Notes: generated by a model not told the origin, from the sequence alone. Positions 1-11,916 are shown, numbered from the stretch's first letter. The stretch is DNA of 64,000 nt from Marinomonas sp. TW1 (GCF_001625355.1 NZ_JSEE01000019.1:1-64000), one strand, 5' to 3'. Translations and numbers: made by a program.

Positions 1-26
1 TGAGCCATGATCAAACTCTTCAGTTA
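1..26 (-). rRNA. rrs: 16S ribosomal RNA, 5' end only (partial)
   Basis: Read on the minus strand these bases give the conserved 16S start GAAGAGTTTGATCATGGCTC, the universal 27F primer site. The gene is transcribed leftward and the rest lies outside the window. The mature 5' end is placed at about position 26 by matching the E. coli start; the exact processing site cannot be seen. The upstream leader and promoter support a genuine rRNA operon rather than a fragment. Confidence 0.95.
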
Positions 27-240
27 AAAAGCTTGCTCACTCAAATTCGAAACACTCACAATTTTACTTAATAAAGCGAATTGACGTGTTTGACTCTCGT
101 AAGACTTCAATTTCTTTTTTGAAGCCCTAGCGAGCGCCCACACAAATTATCTGATTATCTATTTTAAAGAGCGTTGACTGCTTATTCGCTGTCAGTGGGG
201 GCGTATAATACCGTCTGATTATTTTAACGCAAGTAGTTTT
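27..240 (-). promoter_or_regulatory. rRNA operon P1-type promoter and antitermination leader
   Basis: Minus-strand -35 TTGCGT (227-232), 16-bp spacer and -10 TATTAT (205-210), followed by a discriminator ACGCCCCCACTGACAG that closely resembles E. coli rrnB P1. The sequence further upstream is AT-rich like an UP element. The leader carries a boxA-like CGCTCTTTAAAA (162-173) and a boxC-like GTGTGGGCGCTCG (131-143), which in E. coli recruit the Nus antitermination complex. The GC-rich discriminator suggests stringent and growth-rate control. The promoter starts just after the end of ispH. The only terminator-like signal there is a weak 4-bp hairpin with a short T-run. Confidence 0.88.
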
Positions 241-283
241 TTCATAAATTTCAGAAAAACTTCTTTTCCATAAAAAGAGTCGA

Positions 284-1234
284 TCAGACTTCTACTATTC
301 TGAGTTCTTTAGGCATAGAAAAGGAGACGTTCTCTTCTCTGCCTTGAAGTTCTTCTGGGGCCGAACCGCCCTCTGTAATGAGGCGATCAATCACCTCATT
401 AACAAGCACTTCAGGCGCTGATGCACCAGCGGTAACACCAACACTCGTCACTCCATCCAACCAGTCATGTTGAATTTCGCTGGCATTATCTATTAGATGA
501 GCCGTTGCCCCCATTCTTTCCGCCAGTTCTTTTAGACGGTTTGAGTTGGAACTGTTTACCGATCCAACCACTAAGACCAACTGCGATTCCTGCGCAAGGG
601 TTTTCACCGCATCCTGACGATTCTGAGTGGCATAACAAATATCATCTTTCTTAGGCCCACGAATCAGTGGAAAATGCTCACGCAGCGCATCGATCACCAC
701 GGAAGTATCATCCATGGACAAGGTGGTCTGCGTCACAAAAGCCAATTGATCCGCATTCTGCACACGTAAACTGGCGACATCAGCAGGACTTTCTACCAGA
801 TAAATAGCGCCACCTTTTGAATCATCGTACTGACCCATGGTGCCTTCTACTTCTGGATGACCATCGTGACCGATTAAGATACATTCCATGCCATCACGAG
901 AATATCTCAAAACCTCTAGATGAACCTTGGTCACCAAAGGACAGGTAGCATCAAACACTTTTAAGCCACGATTAGTCGCTTCATCCCTTACCGCTTTCGA
1001 AACCCCATGAGCACTAAAGATCACGATATTATCATCAGGCACTTGGTCAAGCTCATCAACAAACACAGCTCCGCGTGCTTTTAATGATTCCACCACAAAT
1101 TTGTTATGAACCACCTCATGACGCACATAGATTGGCGCTTCGAACAAATCCAAGCAACGATTAACAATATCGATAGCACGATCTACACCCGCACAAAAGC
1201 CACGTGGATTCGCTAGCTGGATGGCAAAACTCAT
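284..1234 (-). CDS. ispH: 4-hydroxy-3-methylbut-2-enyl diphosphate reductase IspH
   Basis: Last enzyme of the MEP isoprenoid pathway: reduces HMBPP to isopentenyl and dimethylallyl diphosphate with a [4Fe-4S] cluster in the cytosol. The 316-residue length is normal. The three cluster cysteines are C14 (PRGFCAGV), C98 (DATCPLV) and C200 (DICYATQNR); the substrate-binding histidines H43, H76 and H126 and the catalytic Glu of PEVEGTMGQ are present. The start overlaps the fkpB stop by ATGA, so the two are translationally coupled. It is the last gene of ileS-lspA-fkpB-ispH, an order known from E. coli. The product feeds ispB, also in this window. Confidence 0.97.
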   Translation of the reverse strand: MSFAIQLANPRGFCAGVDRAIDIVNRCLDLFEAPIYVRHEVVHNKFVVESLKARGAVFVDELDQVPDDNIVIFSAHGVSKAVRDEATNRGLKVFDATCPLVTKVHLEVLRYSRDGMECILIGHDGHPEVEGTMGQYDDSKGGAIYLVESPADVASLRVQNADQLAFVTQTTLSMDDTSVVIDALREHFPLIRGPKKDDICYATQNRQDAVKTLAQESQLVLVVGSVNSSNSNRLKELAERMGATAHLIDNASEIQHDWLDGVTSVGVTAGASAPEVLVNEVIDRLITEGGSAPEELQGREENVSFSMPKELRIVEV

Positions 1235-1662
1235 GCAGACTCCTCGACCTCAATGATCTGTACCTTAAAGGTCAATGTTCGACCGGCCAATGGATGGTTA
1301 AAATCCACCAGCACATCCTTTTCATCAATTTCTGCGATCACGCCCGGCAGTTCGTTTTTGCTCATGTCAGCAAAGGATACGACCATCCCTTCTTCGAGAT
1401 CCATTTCAAACTGAGAACGTGGAATACGCTGTAAATTGCTCTCGTTATGGACACCAAAAGCTTTCTCGGGGGTCATGACAAAACTCGACTCATCACCCGC
1501 TTTCAAACCAAGTAAAGACTCTTCAAATGCGGGTAACAAGCTACCATCACCAAAGCGAAAACTGGCTGGCGCTTGCTCAAAGTTAGAGTCCACCACCTGC
1601 CCATCTTCCAAGGCCAATTCAAAGTGAAGGGTAATTTGGCTCTGCGCCGTAATTGAAGTCAT
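1231..1662 (-). CDS. fkpB: FKBP-type peptidyl-prolyl isomerase FkpB (SlpA-like)
   Basis: Cytosolic proline isomerase and chaperone of the SlpA group: 143 residues, no signal peptide, an FKBP core interrupted by an insert-in-flap domain. Visible family marks are an early VDSNF, the [11 protein letters not shown] stretch with GLKAGD, then EKAFGVHN and the C-terminal [15 protein letters not shown]. The start overlaps the lspA stop by ATGA and the stop overlaps the ispH start, fitting one tightly coupled operon. FkpB has no known role in the neighbouring reactions; the linkage is positional. Confidence 0.93.
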   Translation of the reverse strand: MTSITAQSQITLHFELALEDGQVVDSNFEQAPASFRFGDGSLLPAFEESLLGLKAGDESSFVMTPEKAFGVHNESNLQRIPRSQFEMDLEEGMVVSFADMSKNELPGVIAEIDEKDVLVDFNHPLAGRTLTFKVQIIEVEESA

Positions 1663-2165
1663 TTTTCATCACCTTTTTTATCCGGGCCAATGACGCTTTC
1701 TAGCAACATCAAAATCACCCCAATCGTAATCGCACTGTCGGCTATATTGAAAGCCGGAAAATACCAAGACTGCAGCCAGTGGAATTGCAAAAAATCCACG
1801 ACATGACCATACACAAGACGATCATATAAATTACCGATTGCGCCACCCAAGATCAGACTTAAAGACAACGCTTCAAGAAAATGAGTTTTCGCAATGTTAA
1901 CCAAACGCCAACTTATACCGATCACCACCGCAATGGCGATGATTGAAAACAACCAACGCTGCCAACCACCCGCTTGCGCTAAGAAACTAAAGGCGGCACC
2001 AGTGTTGTAACGCAAGGTAAGATCAAACACCGGCAACACTGCGATCTCTTGCCCATAATGCAAGTTCGCTTCAACTAGCTGCTTAGTTATCCAATCCAAC
2101 GCAAAAACAACCAACGCCAGCGCCCACCAGCGCTGGAGTTGTTGCCAGATATAAGTCAGTTTCAT
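1659..2165 (-). CDS. lspA: Lipoprotein signal peptidase LspA
   Basis: Inner-membrane aspartyl protease that removes signal peptides from diacylglyceryl-modified prolipoproteins. From the chosen ATG it is 168 residues with four hydrophobic helices. The catalytic aspartates are D124 in GHVVDF and D143 in NIADSA, with the conserved NTGAAFSF and GNLYDR segments. The frame stays open upstream to 2249, but that would lie deep inside ileS and add an unlikely N-terminus. ATGs at 2165 or 2177 place the start beside the ileS stop; 2165 gives normal length and 2177 is possible. Neither has a strong ribosome site, suggesting coupling to ileS. Confidence 0.94.
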   Translation of the reverse strand: MKLTYIWQQLQRWWALALVVFALDWITKQLVEANLHYGQEIAVLPVFDLTLRYNTGAAFSFLAQAGGWQRWLFSIIAIAVVIGISWRLVNIAKTHFLEALSLSLILGGAIGNLYDRLVYGHVVDFLQFHWLQSWYFPAFNIADSAITIGVILMLLESVIGPDKKGDEK

Positions 2166-2169
2166 CTGA

Positions 2170-4992
2170 TTAAGCATAAAGGCGCTCTTCGCCTTCTCCA
2201 TCAGGCAAGTTACTGATACAACGATCACACAATTCAGGATGCGTCTCACGTTGACCTACTTCTTCTCTGTGGTGCCAACAGCGAACACATTTTTCGTTGG
2301 CGCTGGTCACAACAGATACTTTCAAGCCAGGCAATTCAGAATCAACAGCATCAGCAGGCGCTTGCGCCAATGGCAAGACTTTCACATCAGACGCAATCAG
2401 AACAAAACGCAACTCTTCACCTAAGCGATCTAACACATTCTGCAAAGTGTCATCACAATACAAGGTGATATCCGCACTTAAGCTGGCTTTGATCTTGCCT
2501 TCACTTCGAGCCGCTTCCAGTACTTTGTTGGTCGCGACTTTCGCTTCCAATACTTGCTTCCAGAAATCACGACCAAGCTCTTCCTCACCAGACAACTCAG
2601 TTAAACCTTCATACCAAGTTTCCAAAAGCACAGACTCGCCGTGCTCGCCAGGCAGTGACTGCCAGATCTCGTCGGCAGTGAAGCTCAATACTGGCGCGAT
2701 CCAGCGAGTGAAAGCTTCCACAATGTGATACAAAGCCGTTTGTGCAGAACGACGCGCCAAACTGTCTGGCTGAGTCGTATACTGACGGTCTTTAATGACG
2801 TCTAAATAGAAGCCACCCAAGTCCACTGAACAGAAGTTTTGGATTTTCTGATTCACCGTATGGAACTGGTACTCGCTATAAGCTTCGTCGATCTCTTTTT
2901 GCAACTGCGCTGCACGATCTACGATCCAACGATCAAGAGCGATCATTTTTTCGCTCTCAACCATGTCTTTTGCTGGATCAAAACCATTCAAATTCGCCAA
3001 CATGAAACGCGCGGTGTTACGAATACGACGGTAAGAATCCGCGACTCGCTTGAGGATTTCATCAGATACCGTCATTTCACCCGTGTAATCGGTTGCCGCC
3101 ACCCACAAACGGATAATATCGGCACCCAACGTACTCATCACTTTCTGTGGTGAAACCACGTTACCCAAAGACTTAGACATCTTGCGACCGTCGCCGTCGA
3201 CGGTAAAGCCGTGAGTCAATACACCCTTATAAGGCGGCACGCCACGAATCGCGATAGACGTTTTCAAAGACGACTGGAACCAACCTCGGTGCTGATCCGA
3301 CCCTTCAAGATACAAATCTGCAGGGAAGCTCAACTCGTCACGCTGATCGATAACTGAGTAGTGTGTCACACCGGAATCGAACCACACATCCAAAGTGTCT
3401 GTCACTTTGCTGTATTTCTCAGCATCAGCACCAAGCAATTCAGCGGCATCTAGCTCGAACCAAGCATCAATGCCTTCTTTCTCAATTCGCAACGCCACTT
3501 CTTCGATTAGACGCGGCGTTTCAGGGTGCAACTCTTGCGTTTCTTTGTCGATAAATAGAGCGATTGGCACACCCCAAGTACGCTGACGAGACACACACCA
3601 GTCAGGGCTGTTATTCAACATCCCTTCCATGCGATTTTGTCCCCAGCTTGGCGTCCACTTAACACCTTTCACCGCTTCTTTGGCAGAATCCAACAAGCCC
3701 TTTTCATCCATGCTGACAAACCATTGTGGCGTGGCACGGAAAATCAAAGGCGTCTTAGTACGCCAGCAATGTGGGTAACTGTGGAAAATTTTAGATTCAA
3801 AGACTAACGCTTGATTGGCGTTCAAAGCCTCTAAGATCGCACCATCAACCTTGTACACGTGCATGCCAGCAAACTCACCCGCTGCATCAGAATACACGCC
3901 GTTATCTTGCACTAGGTTAATCGTACCTAGGCCGTTAGCGCGACCCACATTAAAGTCATCCACACCGTGATCTGGTGCCGTATGCACACAACCAGTACCC
4001 GCTTCCGTCGTCACGTGCTCACCTAAGATCAGCGGAATATCACGCTCAAAGAAAGGGTGATTCAACATACTGCTTGCCAATGACTGACCTTGTGCACGAC
4101 CCACGATACGGAAACTTTCTTGACCGTAACGCTGCATGATGCTCGGCACCATGTCTTCCGCCATAACCAAGCGTTCTTTACCTTGACCCATATCCACTTC
4201 GACCAAAGCGTAATTGAACTCTGGGTGAATCGATACGGCCTGACTGGCAGGTAAGGTCCAAGGCGTCGTTGTCCAGATGACAACAGACACAGGACCTTCT
4301 CCCGCCACATCGGAGAATTTCGCTAAGAAAGCTGCTTCGTCTTGCGGTGCGTAACGCACATCCAAAGACAAAGACGTTTTATCTTGGTATTCCACTTCCG
4401 CTTCAGCCAAAGCAGAGCCACCAACCACACTCCAGTAAACTGGCTTAAAGCCCTTTACTAAGTGGCCGTTCTCGGCGATTTTGCCCAAAGCACGAACAAT
4501 GTTGGCCTCTGTCTCGAAGTTCATGGTCAGATAAGGCTTTTCCCAATCCCCCATCACCCCTAGACGAATAAAATCTTTTTTCTGTTCTTCGATTTGCGTG
4601 TAAGCGTATTCACGGCATTTAGCTCGAAATTCTTTGAACGACACTTTGTCGCCCGCTTTGCCAATCATTTGCTCAACTTTGTGCTCAATTGGCAGACCGT
4701 GACAGTCCCAACCAGGAATATAAGGCGCGTCATATCCGCTCACGGTTTTCGATTTAACAATAATGTCTTTGAGGATTTTGTTAACCGCGTGACCAATATG
4801 AATGCTGCCATTCGCATATGGAGGGCCATCATGAAGAATAAATGGCTTACGACCTTTACTTACTTCGCGTACTTTCTGGTAAAGATCCATATCCTGCCAA
4901 CGCTTCAGCATTGCAGGTTCACGTTTTGCCAAATCACCACGCATTGGGAAATCCGTGTTTGGCAAATTCAGTGTCGGTTTATAATCACTCAT
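2170..4992 (-). CDS. ileS: Isoleucyl-tRNA synthetase
   Basis: Charges tRNA-Ile with isoleucine. The 940-residue protein is a complete class I synthetase of the bacterial IleS type. It has HIGH (GSIHIGHAV, about residues 65-73), an editing CP1 domain with [12 protein letters not shown], the KMSKS loop (KMSKSLGN, about 605), and the C-terminal zinc knuckle with CVRCW and LCDRC. The C-terminal zinc domain argues against the long mupirocin-resistant IleS2 type. It lies between ribF and lspA, the same order as in E. coli. Confidence 0.98.
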   Translation of the reverse strand: MSDYKPTLNLPNTDFPMRGDLAKREPAMLKRWQDMDLYQKVREVSKGRKPFILHDGPPYANGSIHIGHAVNKILKDIIVKSKTVSGYDAPYIPGWDCHGLPIEHKVEQMIGKAGDKVSFKEFRAKCREYAYTQIEEQKKDFIRLGVMGDWEKPYLTMNFETEANIVRALGKIAENGHLVKGFKPVYWSVVGGSALAEAEVEYQDKTSLSLDVRYAPQDEAAFLAKFSDVAGEGPVSVVIWTTTPWTLPASQAVSIHPEFNYALVEVDMGQGKERLVMAEDMVPSIMQRYGQESFRIVGRAQGQSLASSMLNHPFFERDIPLILGEHVTTEAGTGCVHTAPDHGVDDFNVGRANGLGTINLVQDNGVYSDAAGEFAGMHVYKVDGAILEALNANQALVFESKIFHSYPHCWRTKTPLIFRATPQWFVSMDEKGLLDSAKEAVKGVKWTPSWGQNRMEGMLNNSPDWCVSRQRTWGVPIALFIDKETQELHPETPRLIEEVALRIEKEGIDAWFELDAAELLGADAEKYSKVTDTLDVWFDSGVTHYSVIDQRDELSFPADLYLEGSDQHRGWFQSSLKTSIAIRGVPPYKGVLTHGFTVDGDGRKMSKSLGNVVSPQKVMSTLGADIIRLWVAATDYTGEMTVSDEILKRVADSYRRIRNTARFMLANLNGFDPAKDMVESEKMIALDRWIVDRAAQLQKEIDEAYSEYQFHTVNQKIQNFCSVDLGGFYLDVIKDRQYTTQPDSLARRSAQTALYHIVEAFTRWIAPVLSFTADEIWQSLPGEHGESVLLETWYEGLTELSGEEELGRDFWKQVLEAKVATNKVLEAARSEGKIKASLSADITLYCDDTLQNVLDRLGEELRFVLIASDVKVLPLAQAPADAVDSELPGLKVSVVTSANEKCVRCWHHREEVGQRETHPELCDRCISNLPDGEGEERLYA

Positions 4993-5024
4993 GGTTTATC
5001 GATTTATCCTCAAAGATCATCAGT

Positions 5025-5954
5025 TCACTGATTGCTGAAGAAGCGAATTGCCTCTTCTTTGTCACATTGAATTTGTTTTTCAAGCTCTTCCAAGCCAGAC
5101 ATTTTACGCTCTGCACGAACAAACAGACAGAACGTCACCTTGACATATTGATCATAAAGATCACCGTCAAAGTCCAGCAAGTGCACCTCTAAAATAGGTG
5201 TTTTACCTTGTACCGTTGGACGCACACCAATATTGGCAACGCCATCATATTCTTTATCATTGACCGCAAGACGAACTGCATACACACCTGACAAGGCTGG
5301 TTTCACCCCTTTCAAATGTACATTTGCCGTAGGAAAACCTAACTTACGCCCAAGCTGCTGACCGTGAATCACTCGACCACTTAATGTCACAGCGTGACCC
5401 ATATTCGCTTCGGCGGCATGAATATCACCTTGCTCTAATGCCAAACGAACCATTGAGCTGCTCACGCGTTCGCCCGACGCATTCAACACAGACGGTGTAT
5501 TTTCCACCTCAAAGCCATGTCGCACACCAAAGCCTCTCAGGTATTCAAAGTCCCCTTGGCGATCACAACCAAAGCGAAAATCGTCACCGACCACCAAATG
5601 CTTAACAGACAAGCCTTCCAATAAGATTTGCTGACAAAACGCCTGCGCATCCAACTGCTGCAGTTTGGGGTTAAACGGCATACACAAGACATAATCGATG
5701 CCTTGACCTTCCAGCCACTTCACCTTATCACGCAAACGGCCAATTCGCCCGGGTGCGGACTCTGGCGCAAAGAATTCTCTTGGCTGCGGCTCAAAAATCA
5801 TAATCGCCGCTGGCGCATCATATTGTTTTGCCAGTGCTTTTGCTCTTGCCAAAATCGCACCGTGGCCTAAGTGAACACCATCGAAATTGCCGATCGTCAG
5901 CACGCAGGCCTTATGCCTTGGACGGATATTATGAATACCGCGTATTAACTCCAT
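5025..5954 (-). CDS. ribF: Bifunctional riboflavin kinase / FAD synthetase RibF
   Basis: Makes FMN then FAD from riboflavin. From the chosen ATG it is 309 residues. The N-terminal nucleotidyltransferase has GNFDGVHLGH (about 22-31), MIFEPQPREFF and a late SSMVR. The C-terminal kinase has GRKLGFPTANV and GVYAV. An upstream extension to 6047 is open but hydrophobic and unlike the family; the ATG at 5954 has a GGGG ribosome site and starts MELIRGIHNI as expected. Upstream gene is murJ, downstream ileS. Confidence 0.96.
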   Translation of the reverse strand: MELIRGIHNIRPRHKACVLTIGNFDGVHLGHGAILARAKALAKQYDAPAAIMIFEPQPREFFAPESAPGRIGRLRDKVKWLEGQGIDYVLCMPFNPKLQQLDAQAFCQQILLEGLSVKHLVVGDDFRFGCDRQGDFEYLRGFGVRHGFEVENTPSVLNASGERVSSSMVRLALEQGDIHAAEANMGHAVTLSGRVIHGQQLGRKLGFPTANVHLKGVKPALSGVYAVRLAVNDKEYDGVANIGVRPTVQGKTPILEVHLLDFDGDLYDQYVKVTFCLFVRAERKMSGLEELEKQIQCDKEEAIRFFSNQ

Positions 5955-6077
5955 AGAACCCCGTACAGAACAATTAAAGATTAGCGTCAAAAAAATATTC
6001 GCGATTATATAGCAGTTCATGGATTGAAGGTAGGCCAGAACTTGCACAAGCTGTGCAAAAGCACCGCTAATAAAAAC

Positions 6078-7646
6078 TCAATGTTTCATTATAGATGGTC
6101 GCAAACCCGCCATAATCGCCACCACACCATACACAGCCACACCAGAACAAACGATCAACAAGGTCTTAGCAATACGCTGAATGTCCGACATTTGCGTCCA
6201 CTGCCACCCCATATTTTGGAACACATACAAACAGGCCGCCAAGGCCAACGTTGCGCAAATCAAAATCCGCAACAACACTCGCCACTGTATCGTAAACACA
6301 TGATGCTTCGCCTTATACAGACCATACCAAAGCAAGAAAGCGTTCAATGCGGACGATAAACTGGTCGCCAAAGCCAATCCAACATGCCCAAGCGGCCATA
6401 CCAAAATCAAATTGAACACCATGTTCGACACCATAGCGATGATGCCTATCTTAACCGGCGTTTTCGTATCCTGACGTGCATAATAGCCAGGCGCCAATAC
6501 CTTAATCAGCATCATAAAGACCAACCCCAATGAATAGGCCTGTAAACTTTGCGCCGCCTTCTGCACATCACTCGCTGTCAGCTCACCACGATAAAAAATG
6601 GTCGCGATCAAAGGTTCCGCCAACATAAACAAAGCCAACGAAGACGGCACTGCGATTAACAGCAATAGACGCAACGCCCAATCCATCGTGTCAGAAAAAC
6701 GAGACGCCTTACCGCCTGAAAAACTGCGTGACAAAGACGGCAAAATCACCGTACTGATGGCAATGGCAAAAATGCCAAGCGGCAATTCATACAAACGATC
6801 AGACAAATACAACCAGGTAATACTGCCCGTTTCTAAAAAGGACGCCAGTACCGTATCCAATAGCAAATTAATCTGCCCAACCGACACACCAAACAACGCA
6901 GGTCCGATCAAAATGAGAATCCGCTTCACTCCTGGATGACCAAACCCCATTCTAGGCATTGGCAATAATTTCAATCGCGCGAGGAAAGGCACTTGGAACA
7001 ATAACTGAATCAAACCAGCAAAAAACACACCCCACGCCACGACCACTTCAGCCTGAGCGGCCGTGCGCGCAAACATCAAGGTCGCGACAATCAACGAAAT
7101 ATTCAGGAAAATAGGCGTAATGGCCGGCACTGCATACTCACCATGCGCATTCAAAATGCCGCCAGCTAAGGCCGTCAGAGAAATAAACAATAAATAGGGG
7201 AACGTGATCACCAGCAACTCAGACGCCAATTGAGCCTGACTGGCATTATCAACAAAACCAGGCGCAAAAACGTAAACCACCCAAGGCGCGCACACCATAA
7301 ACAAGGCCGTCACACACAGCAGCACCAGCGTCAACGACCCTGTTACCGCCGCCACCAAGGCGCGCACGTCTTCATGCGCTTCTTTCACTCGATATTCACT
7401 TAATACCGGAACAAAGGCCTGCGCAAACGCACCTTCTGCAAATAAACGACGAAAAAAGTTAGGAATTTTAAAAGCAACATAAAAAGCATCGGCACTACCA
7501 CTGGCCCCTAAAACAAAGGCCAAAGCCGCGTCTCTCACCAGCCCGAGAATACGAGAAAGAAAGGTACAAACCGAAACCAGCACCCCAGAACGCAATAAAG
7601 ACAAAGAGTTACGCTTTTTACTGACACGAGAATCAAGTTCTGACAT
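6078..7646 (-). CDS. murJ: Lipid II flippase MurJ
   Basis: Moves lipid II across the inner membrane for peptidoglycan synthesis. 522 residues and very hydrophobic, consistent with the 14 helices of the MurJ/MviN family of the MOP superfamily. Family marks near the N-terminus include SRILGLVRDAALAFVLG, SADAFYVAFKIPNFFRRLFAEGAF and AFVPVLSEY; the arginines needed for lipid II transport in E. coli fall in this region. The ATG follows a basic N-terminal tail. It lies directly upstream of ribF, as in many gammaproteobacteria, and is divergent from rpsT. Confidence 0.96.
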   Translation of the reverse strand: MSELDSRVSKKRNSLSLLRSGVLVSVCTFLSRILGLVRDAALAFVLGASGSADAFYVAFKIPNFFRRLFAEGAFAQAFVPVLSEYRVKEAHEDVRALVAAVTGSLTLVLLCVTALFMVCAPWVVYVFAPGFVDNASQAQLASELLVITFPYLLFISLTALAGGILNAHGEYAVPAITPIFLNISLIVATLMFARTAAQAEVVVAWGVFFAGLIQLLFQVPFLARLKLLPMPRMGFGHPGVKRILILIGPALFGVSVGQINLLLDTVLASFLETGSITWLYLSDRLYELPLGIFAIAISTVILPSLSRSFSGGKASRFSDTMDWALRLLLLIAVPSSLALFMLAEPLIATIFYRGELTASDVQKAAQSLQAYSLGLVFMMLIKVLAPGYYARQDTKTPVKIGIIAMVSNMVFNLILVWPLGHVGLALATSLSSALNAFLLWYGLYKAKHHVFTIQWRVLLRILICATLALAACLYVFQNMGWQWTQMSDIQRIAKTLLIVCSGVAVYGVVAIMAGLRPSIMKH

Positions 7647-7755
7647 TTTGGCTTATGACACATCCCAATGATAAATTCCTACAAGAATAACACCTGCAAG
7701 GCCGTTAACGCAGCCATATATATAAGTTGTTTTCACGAATATTTGCAGAATAGGG

Positions 7756-7783
7756 TTGTGACAATGTGAAAAACTGGTAAAAT
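7756..7783 (+). promoter_or_regulatory. Promoter for rpsT
   Basis: -35 TTGTGA (7756-7761), 16-bp spacer and -10 TAAAAT (7778-7783), with an upstream TG making it an extended -10. The transcript would have a leader of about 95 bases before the rpsT GTG. A second weaker TTGACA lies downstream in the leader without a good -10. Confidence 0.6.
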
Positions 7784-7884
7784 CCGCCGCGAGATTTTAA
7801 AGTTTAAAACTTTGACATTAATTTCACGACAGAGCACTTTTTGCTGTGTCGTTTTTCATTTAGAAAACTTAAAGGAGCCAGACC

Positions 7885-8148
7885 GTGGCAAATTCCGCCG
7901 GTTCAAAAAAACGTGCGCGCCAGGCAATCAAACGTCGCGCTCACAATGGTAGCCTTCGCTCTATGGTTCGCACTTACTTGAAAAAAGTAGACGCAGCTAT
8001 CGAAGCAGGCAATCAAGCTGAAGCACAAGCAGCTTACGTTCTAGCGACTTCAAAGCTAGACAAAGCGGCTAACAAAGGCCTATATCACAAAAACAAAGCA
8101 GCTCGTCATAAGAGTCGCTTGAGTGCTAAAATCAAAGCACTGGCCTAA
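7885..8148 (+). CDS. rpsT: 30S ribosomal protein S20
   Basis: 87-residue basic protein of the S20 family that binds the 16S rRNA 5' domain. It begins [12 protein letters not shown] and has the expected helical, lysine-rich body. The start is GTG behind a strong AAAGGAG site. E. coli rpsT also uses a non-ATG start, linked there to translational autoregulation; the same may apply here. It stands alone on the plus strand and is closed by its own terminator, divergent from murJ, a widely conserved arrangement. Confidence 0.97.
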   Translation: MANSAGSKKRARQAIKRRAHNGSLRSMVRTYLKKVDAAIEAGNQAEAQAAYVLATSKLDKAANKGLYHKNKAARHKSRLSAKIKALA

Positions 8149-8155
8149 TCCCTAT

Positions 8156-8182
8156 AAAAAAACCGGCTATGCCGGTTTTTTT
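8156..8182. terminator. Bidirectional terminator between rpsT and dgkA
   Basis: Stem ACCGGC / GCCGGT with loop TAT, flanked by an A-tract on the left and a T-tract on the right, so it works in both directions. It closes convergent rpsT and dgkA. Confidence 0.92.
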
Positions 8183-8210
8183 ATATCTGTTTTTGCCTTT
8201 CTTAAGTTTG

Positions 8211-8573
8211 CTAGCCAAACAAAATAACCAACCAAACTACTGCCGCCAAGATAAGCGCCAACATAACGGCCGCTGATCCCAGATCTTTTGCACGCCCAGA
8301 CAATTCATGATGCTCATGGCTAATACGATCCACAATCGCCTCAACACTCGAATTCAGTGTTTCGACGATCAATACCACACCAACCGAAAAAATTAATACA
8401 GCACGCTCTAAACCACTGTCTCCTAGCCACAAAGCAAAGGGCAAAGAAACAAGAAACAGACACGCCTCTTGACGAAAAGCGGCCTCATGCTGCCATTGAG
8501 CACGCAACCCCTGATAAGAATACTTGGCAGCGCTTATCACTCGATTCAACCCTACTTTTCCCGGCTTAGCCAT
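8211..8573 (-). CDS. dgkA: Diacylglycerol kinase DgkA
   Basis: Small integral membrane kinase that recycles diacylglycerol to phosphatidic acid, mainly the diacylglycerol left by membrane-derived oligosaccharide synthesis. 120 residues with three hydrophobic helices. The active-site block VETLNSSVEAIVDRIS contains the two catalytic glutamates (E71 and E78, equal to E. coli E69 and E76), followed by HELSGRAKDLGSAAV. It is 12 bp downstream of proB and probably cotranscribed with it. Confidence 0.96.
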   Translation of the reverse strand: MAKPGKVGLNRVISAAKYSYQGLRAQWQHEAAFRQEACLFLVSLPFALWLGDSGLERAVLIFSVGVVLIVETLNSSVEAIVDRISHEHHELSGRAKDLGSAAVMLALILAAVVWLVILFG

Positions 8574-8585
8574 ACATCCACTCCG

Positions 8586-9725
8586 CTAAATAATCACCAG
8601 ATCATCTCGATGAATTAACTCAGGCTCACCTTCGTAACCCAATATTTCACCAATTTTTCCAGATGGCTTACCCAACAACTTTAACGTTTCGGCCACACTG
8701 TAATTCACCAAACCACGAGCAATTAAAGCGCCAGATTCATCCACACAAATCACCATGTCACCACGGGAAAAGGTTCCTTCTGCGTCCTTCACACCAACTG
8801 GCAGCAGGCTCCCCGCTTTACGCAACGCCCTCACCGCACCTTGATCCAACGTCAATGCGCCGCGACTCTTAAGATGACCCGCCAACCATTGCTTACGAGC
8901 CGCAATGGGACTGTTCTCTGGCAACAACCAGGTACCCAACACATTCCCCTGCGCCAGACGTAAAATCACATCTTCTTCACGGCCTGAAGCAATCAGAGTA
9001 TCGGCACCAGAGCGCGCCGCCAAGCGCGCCGCACGCACCTTAGTCAACATACCACCACTGCCCAATACTCCCGCGCCACCGCTTGCCATCGACTCCAGTC
9101 GATCATCGGAAGCTGAAATATAAGAGATTAATGTTGCATCTTGATGATCGCGAGGATTTTTATCAAACAAACCCTGCTGGTCGGTCAAAATGATTAGGGC
9201 GTCCGCTTCGACCAGGTTTGCCACCAAAGCACCTAAGGTGTCATTATCACCAAAGCGAATCTCATCGGTTACAACGGTGTCATTTTCATTAACAATGGGT
9301 ACAACACCTAAGCCAAGCAGAGTTCTCAACGAGGATCGTGCGTTTAAGTAGCGTCGACGGTTCGACAGATCATCATGAGTCAACAAGATTTGTGCCGTGC
9401 ACAGGCCATGACTCTCAAAATGAGACTCATACACACCCACCAATTCCATTTGACCGACCGCAGCGGCCGCTTGCAGCTCATTCACTTGAGTGGGTCGAGT
9501 CACGAACCCCAACCGCTTCATGCCAGCCGCAATGGAACCAGAAGACACCAGAACCACTTCCTTACCCTGAGCTTTTAACTCAGCAATTTGTGCCACCCAC
9601 AAACCAATGCGAGCCACATCCAATCCCTGTCCATCATTCGTTAATAAGGCACTGCCTATTTTGACAACGATGCGCTGCGCCTGTGCAATTTTCTCTCGTA
9701 ATTCCATGATACTACTTATACTCAC
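8586..9725 (-). CDS. proB: Glutamate 5-kinase ProB
   Basis: First enzyme of proline synthesis: phosphorylates glutamate; normally feedback-inhibited by proline. 379 residues: amino-acid kinase domain ([36 protein letters not shown]) followed by a C-terminal PUA domain starting near residue 285. A GTG start 8 bp after the obgE stop has a GGGA ribosome site; an ATG six codons later lacks one. The partner gene proA is not in the window. Obg-ProB adjacency is common in proteobacteria. Confidence 0.96.
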   Translation of the reverse strand: MSISSIMELREKIAQAQRIVVKIGSALLTNDGQGLDVARIGLWVAQIAELKAQGKEVVLVSSGSIAAGMKRLGFVTRPTQVNELQAAAAVGQMELVGVYESHFESHGLCTAQILLTHDDLSNRRRYLNARSSLRTLLGLGVVPIVNENDTVVTDEIRFGDNDTLGALVANLVEADALIILTDQQGLFDKNPRDHQDATLISYISASDDRLESMASGGAGVLGSGGMLTKVRAARLAARSGADTLIASGREEDVILRLAQGNVLGTWLLPENSPIAARKQWLAGHLKSRGALTLDQGAVRALRKAGSLLPVGVKDAEGTFSRGDMVICVDESGALIARGLVNYSVAETLKLLGKPSGKIGEILGYEGEPELIHRDDLVII

Positions 9726-9733
9726 AATCCCGA

Positions 9734-10948
<1,215 letters not shown>

Positions 10949-10981
10949 CTAGGTCAACAAACCTGATTATAGAATTCTTAC

Positions 10982-11014
10982 AAAAAAAAAGCCCCGCGCT
11001 GCGGAGCTTTTTTT
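10982..11014 (-). terminator. Terminator after rpmA
   Basis: Minus-strand stem GCTCCGC / GCGGGGC with one G-U pair, framed by an A-tract and a run of nine T. It lies between rpmA and obgE, so obgE expression needs either readthrough or its own promoter. Confidence 0.88.
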
Positions 11015-11030
11015 AATTTTTAGCAAATGA

Positions 11031-11288
11031 TTAAGCCGCTACGACAGAAACTGTACGACGCTTAAACTTACCTTTTACTTCAAATTTCACTTGGCCTTCT
11101 GCAACAGCAAACAAAGTGTGATCTTTACCAACTTTAACACCTTCACCAGCGTGGAACTGAGTACCACGTTGACGAACTAGAATGTTACCTGGAATCACAA
11201 CCTGACCACCAAAACGTTTGACACCTAATCGTTTCGACTCGGAATCGCGACCGTTACGAGTACTACCACCCGCCTTTTTGTGAGCCAT
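11031..11288 (-). CDS. rpmA: 50S ribosomal protein L27
   Basis: 85-residue L27 with the conserved N-terminus [15 protein letters not shown] that reaches towards the peptidyl transferase centre, and [10 protein letters not shown]. There is no Firmicutes-type cleavable extension. It follows rplU by 36 bp and forms the usual two-gene operon. Confidence 0.98.
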   Translation of the reverse strand: MAHKKAGGSTRNGRDSESKRLGVKRFGGQVVIPGNILVRQRGTQFHAGEGVKVGKDHTLFAVAEGQVKFEVKGKFKRRTVSVVAA

Positions 11289-11324
11289 GACTTACTCCTT
11301 AAATAAGTTAATTAACGCTAACGC

Positions 11325-11633
11325 TTAGTTAATACCAGTTACTTTCACTTCCGTGAACCACTGACGATGACCCATGCGCTTCATAGAGTGCTTACGACGA
11401 CGGAATTTCAAAATTTTCACTTTGTCTCCGCGACCGTGAGAAACTACTTCCGCAGTTACTTTAGCGCCTTCTACAACTGGAGCGCCAACTTTTACGTCGT
11501 CGCCGTTACTCACAAGAAGAACGTCATTGAATTCAACAACACCGCCTTCTTCAACCGCAAGCTTTTCAACTTTAAGGGTTTGGCCTTCTTGTACACGGTA
11601 TTGCTTACCGCCAGTTTTAATTACTGCAAACAT
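11325..11633 (-). CDS. rplU: 50S ribosomal protein L21
   Basis: 103 residues, exactly the usual gammaproteobacterial length, starting [14 protein letters not shown] with a GGAG site at good spacing. Four upstream in-frame codons beginning with TTG are rejected because they would include the ribosome site itself. The C-terminal part carries the [17 protein letters not shown]-binding stretch. First gene of rplU-rpmA, divergent from ispB as in E. coli. Confidence 0.97.
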   Translation of the reverse strand: MFAVIKTGGKQYRVQEGQTLKVEKLAVEEGGVVEFNDVLLVSNGDDVKVGAPVVEGAKVTAEVVSHGRGDKVKILKFRRRKHSMKRMGHRQWFTEVKVTGIN

Positions 11634-11770
11634 GTTCTTCTCCAATAAGATCTACCCGGCTACTGAATTTGTATTTGACCTACTTCTAGTGGCCATCCAT
11701 CTTCGTCCAATAAACACGAAAACCAACAACCATATGATAGGGAGCAAAATGTGGGCAAATCGGACGCAGG

Positions 11771-11799
11771 ATTGTACAAAATCAACTCAATTAATACAA
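11771..11799 (-). promoter_or_regulatory. Promoter for rplU-rpmA
   Basis: Minus-strand -35 TTGTAT (11794-11799), 17-bp spacer and -10 TACAAT (11771-11776). The transcript would carry a leader of about 130 bases before the L21 start. Confidence 0.6.
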
Positions 11800-11838
11800 G
11801 GAAAAAGCAGAGTCTTTATACATTTTTCGTATTTTGGG

Positions 11839-11867
11839 TTGACCCTGACACAAGCCTTACCTAGCAT
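11839..11867 (+). promoter_or_regulatory. Promoter for ispB
   Basis: -35 TTGACC (11839-11844), 17-bp spacer and -10 TAGCAT (11862-11867), about 50 bp before the ispB ATG. The divergent rplU promoter lies 40 bp to the left. Confidence 0.55.
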
Positions 11868-11916
11868 GAGGCACACTTGCTGATCAGCTTGGGACTTTTA
11901 TAGCTTCGGAAATTGC

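Noticed and set aside
2166..2249. N-terminal extension of LspA
   Set aside because: Lies within the ileS coding sequence and would add residues before the first membrane helix that the family lacks.
5955..6047. N-terminal extension of RibF
   Set aside because: Hydrophobic, unlike the family, and the ATG at 5954 has a ribosome site and the usual N-terminus.
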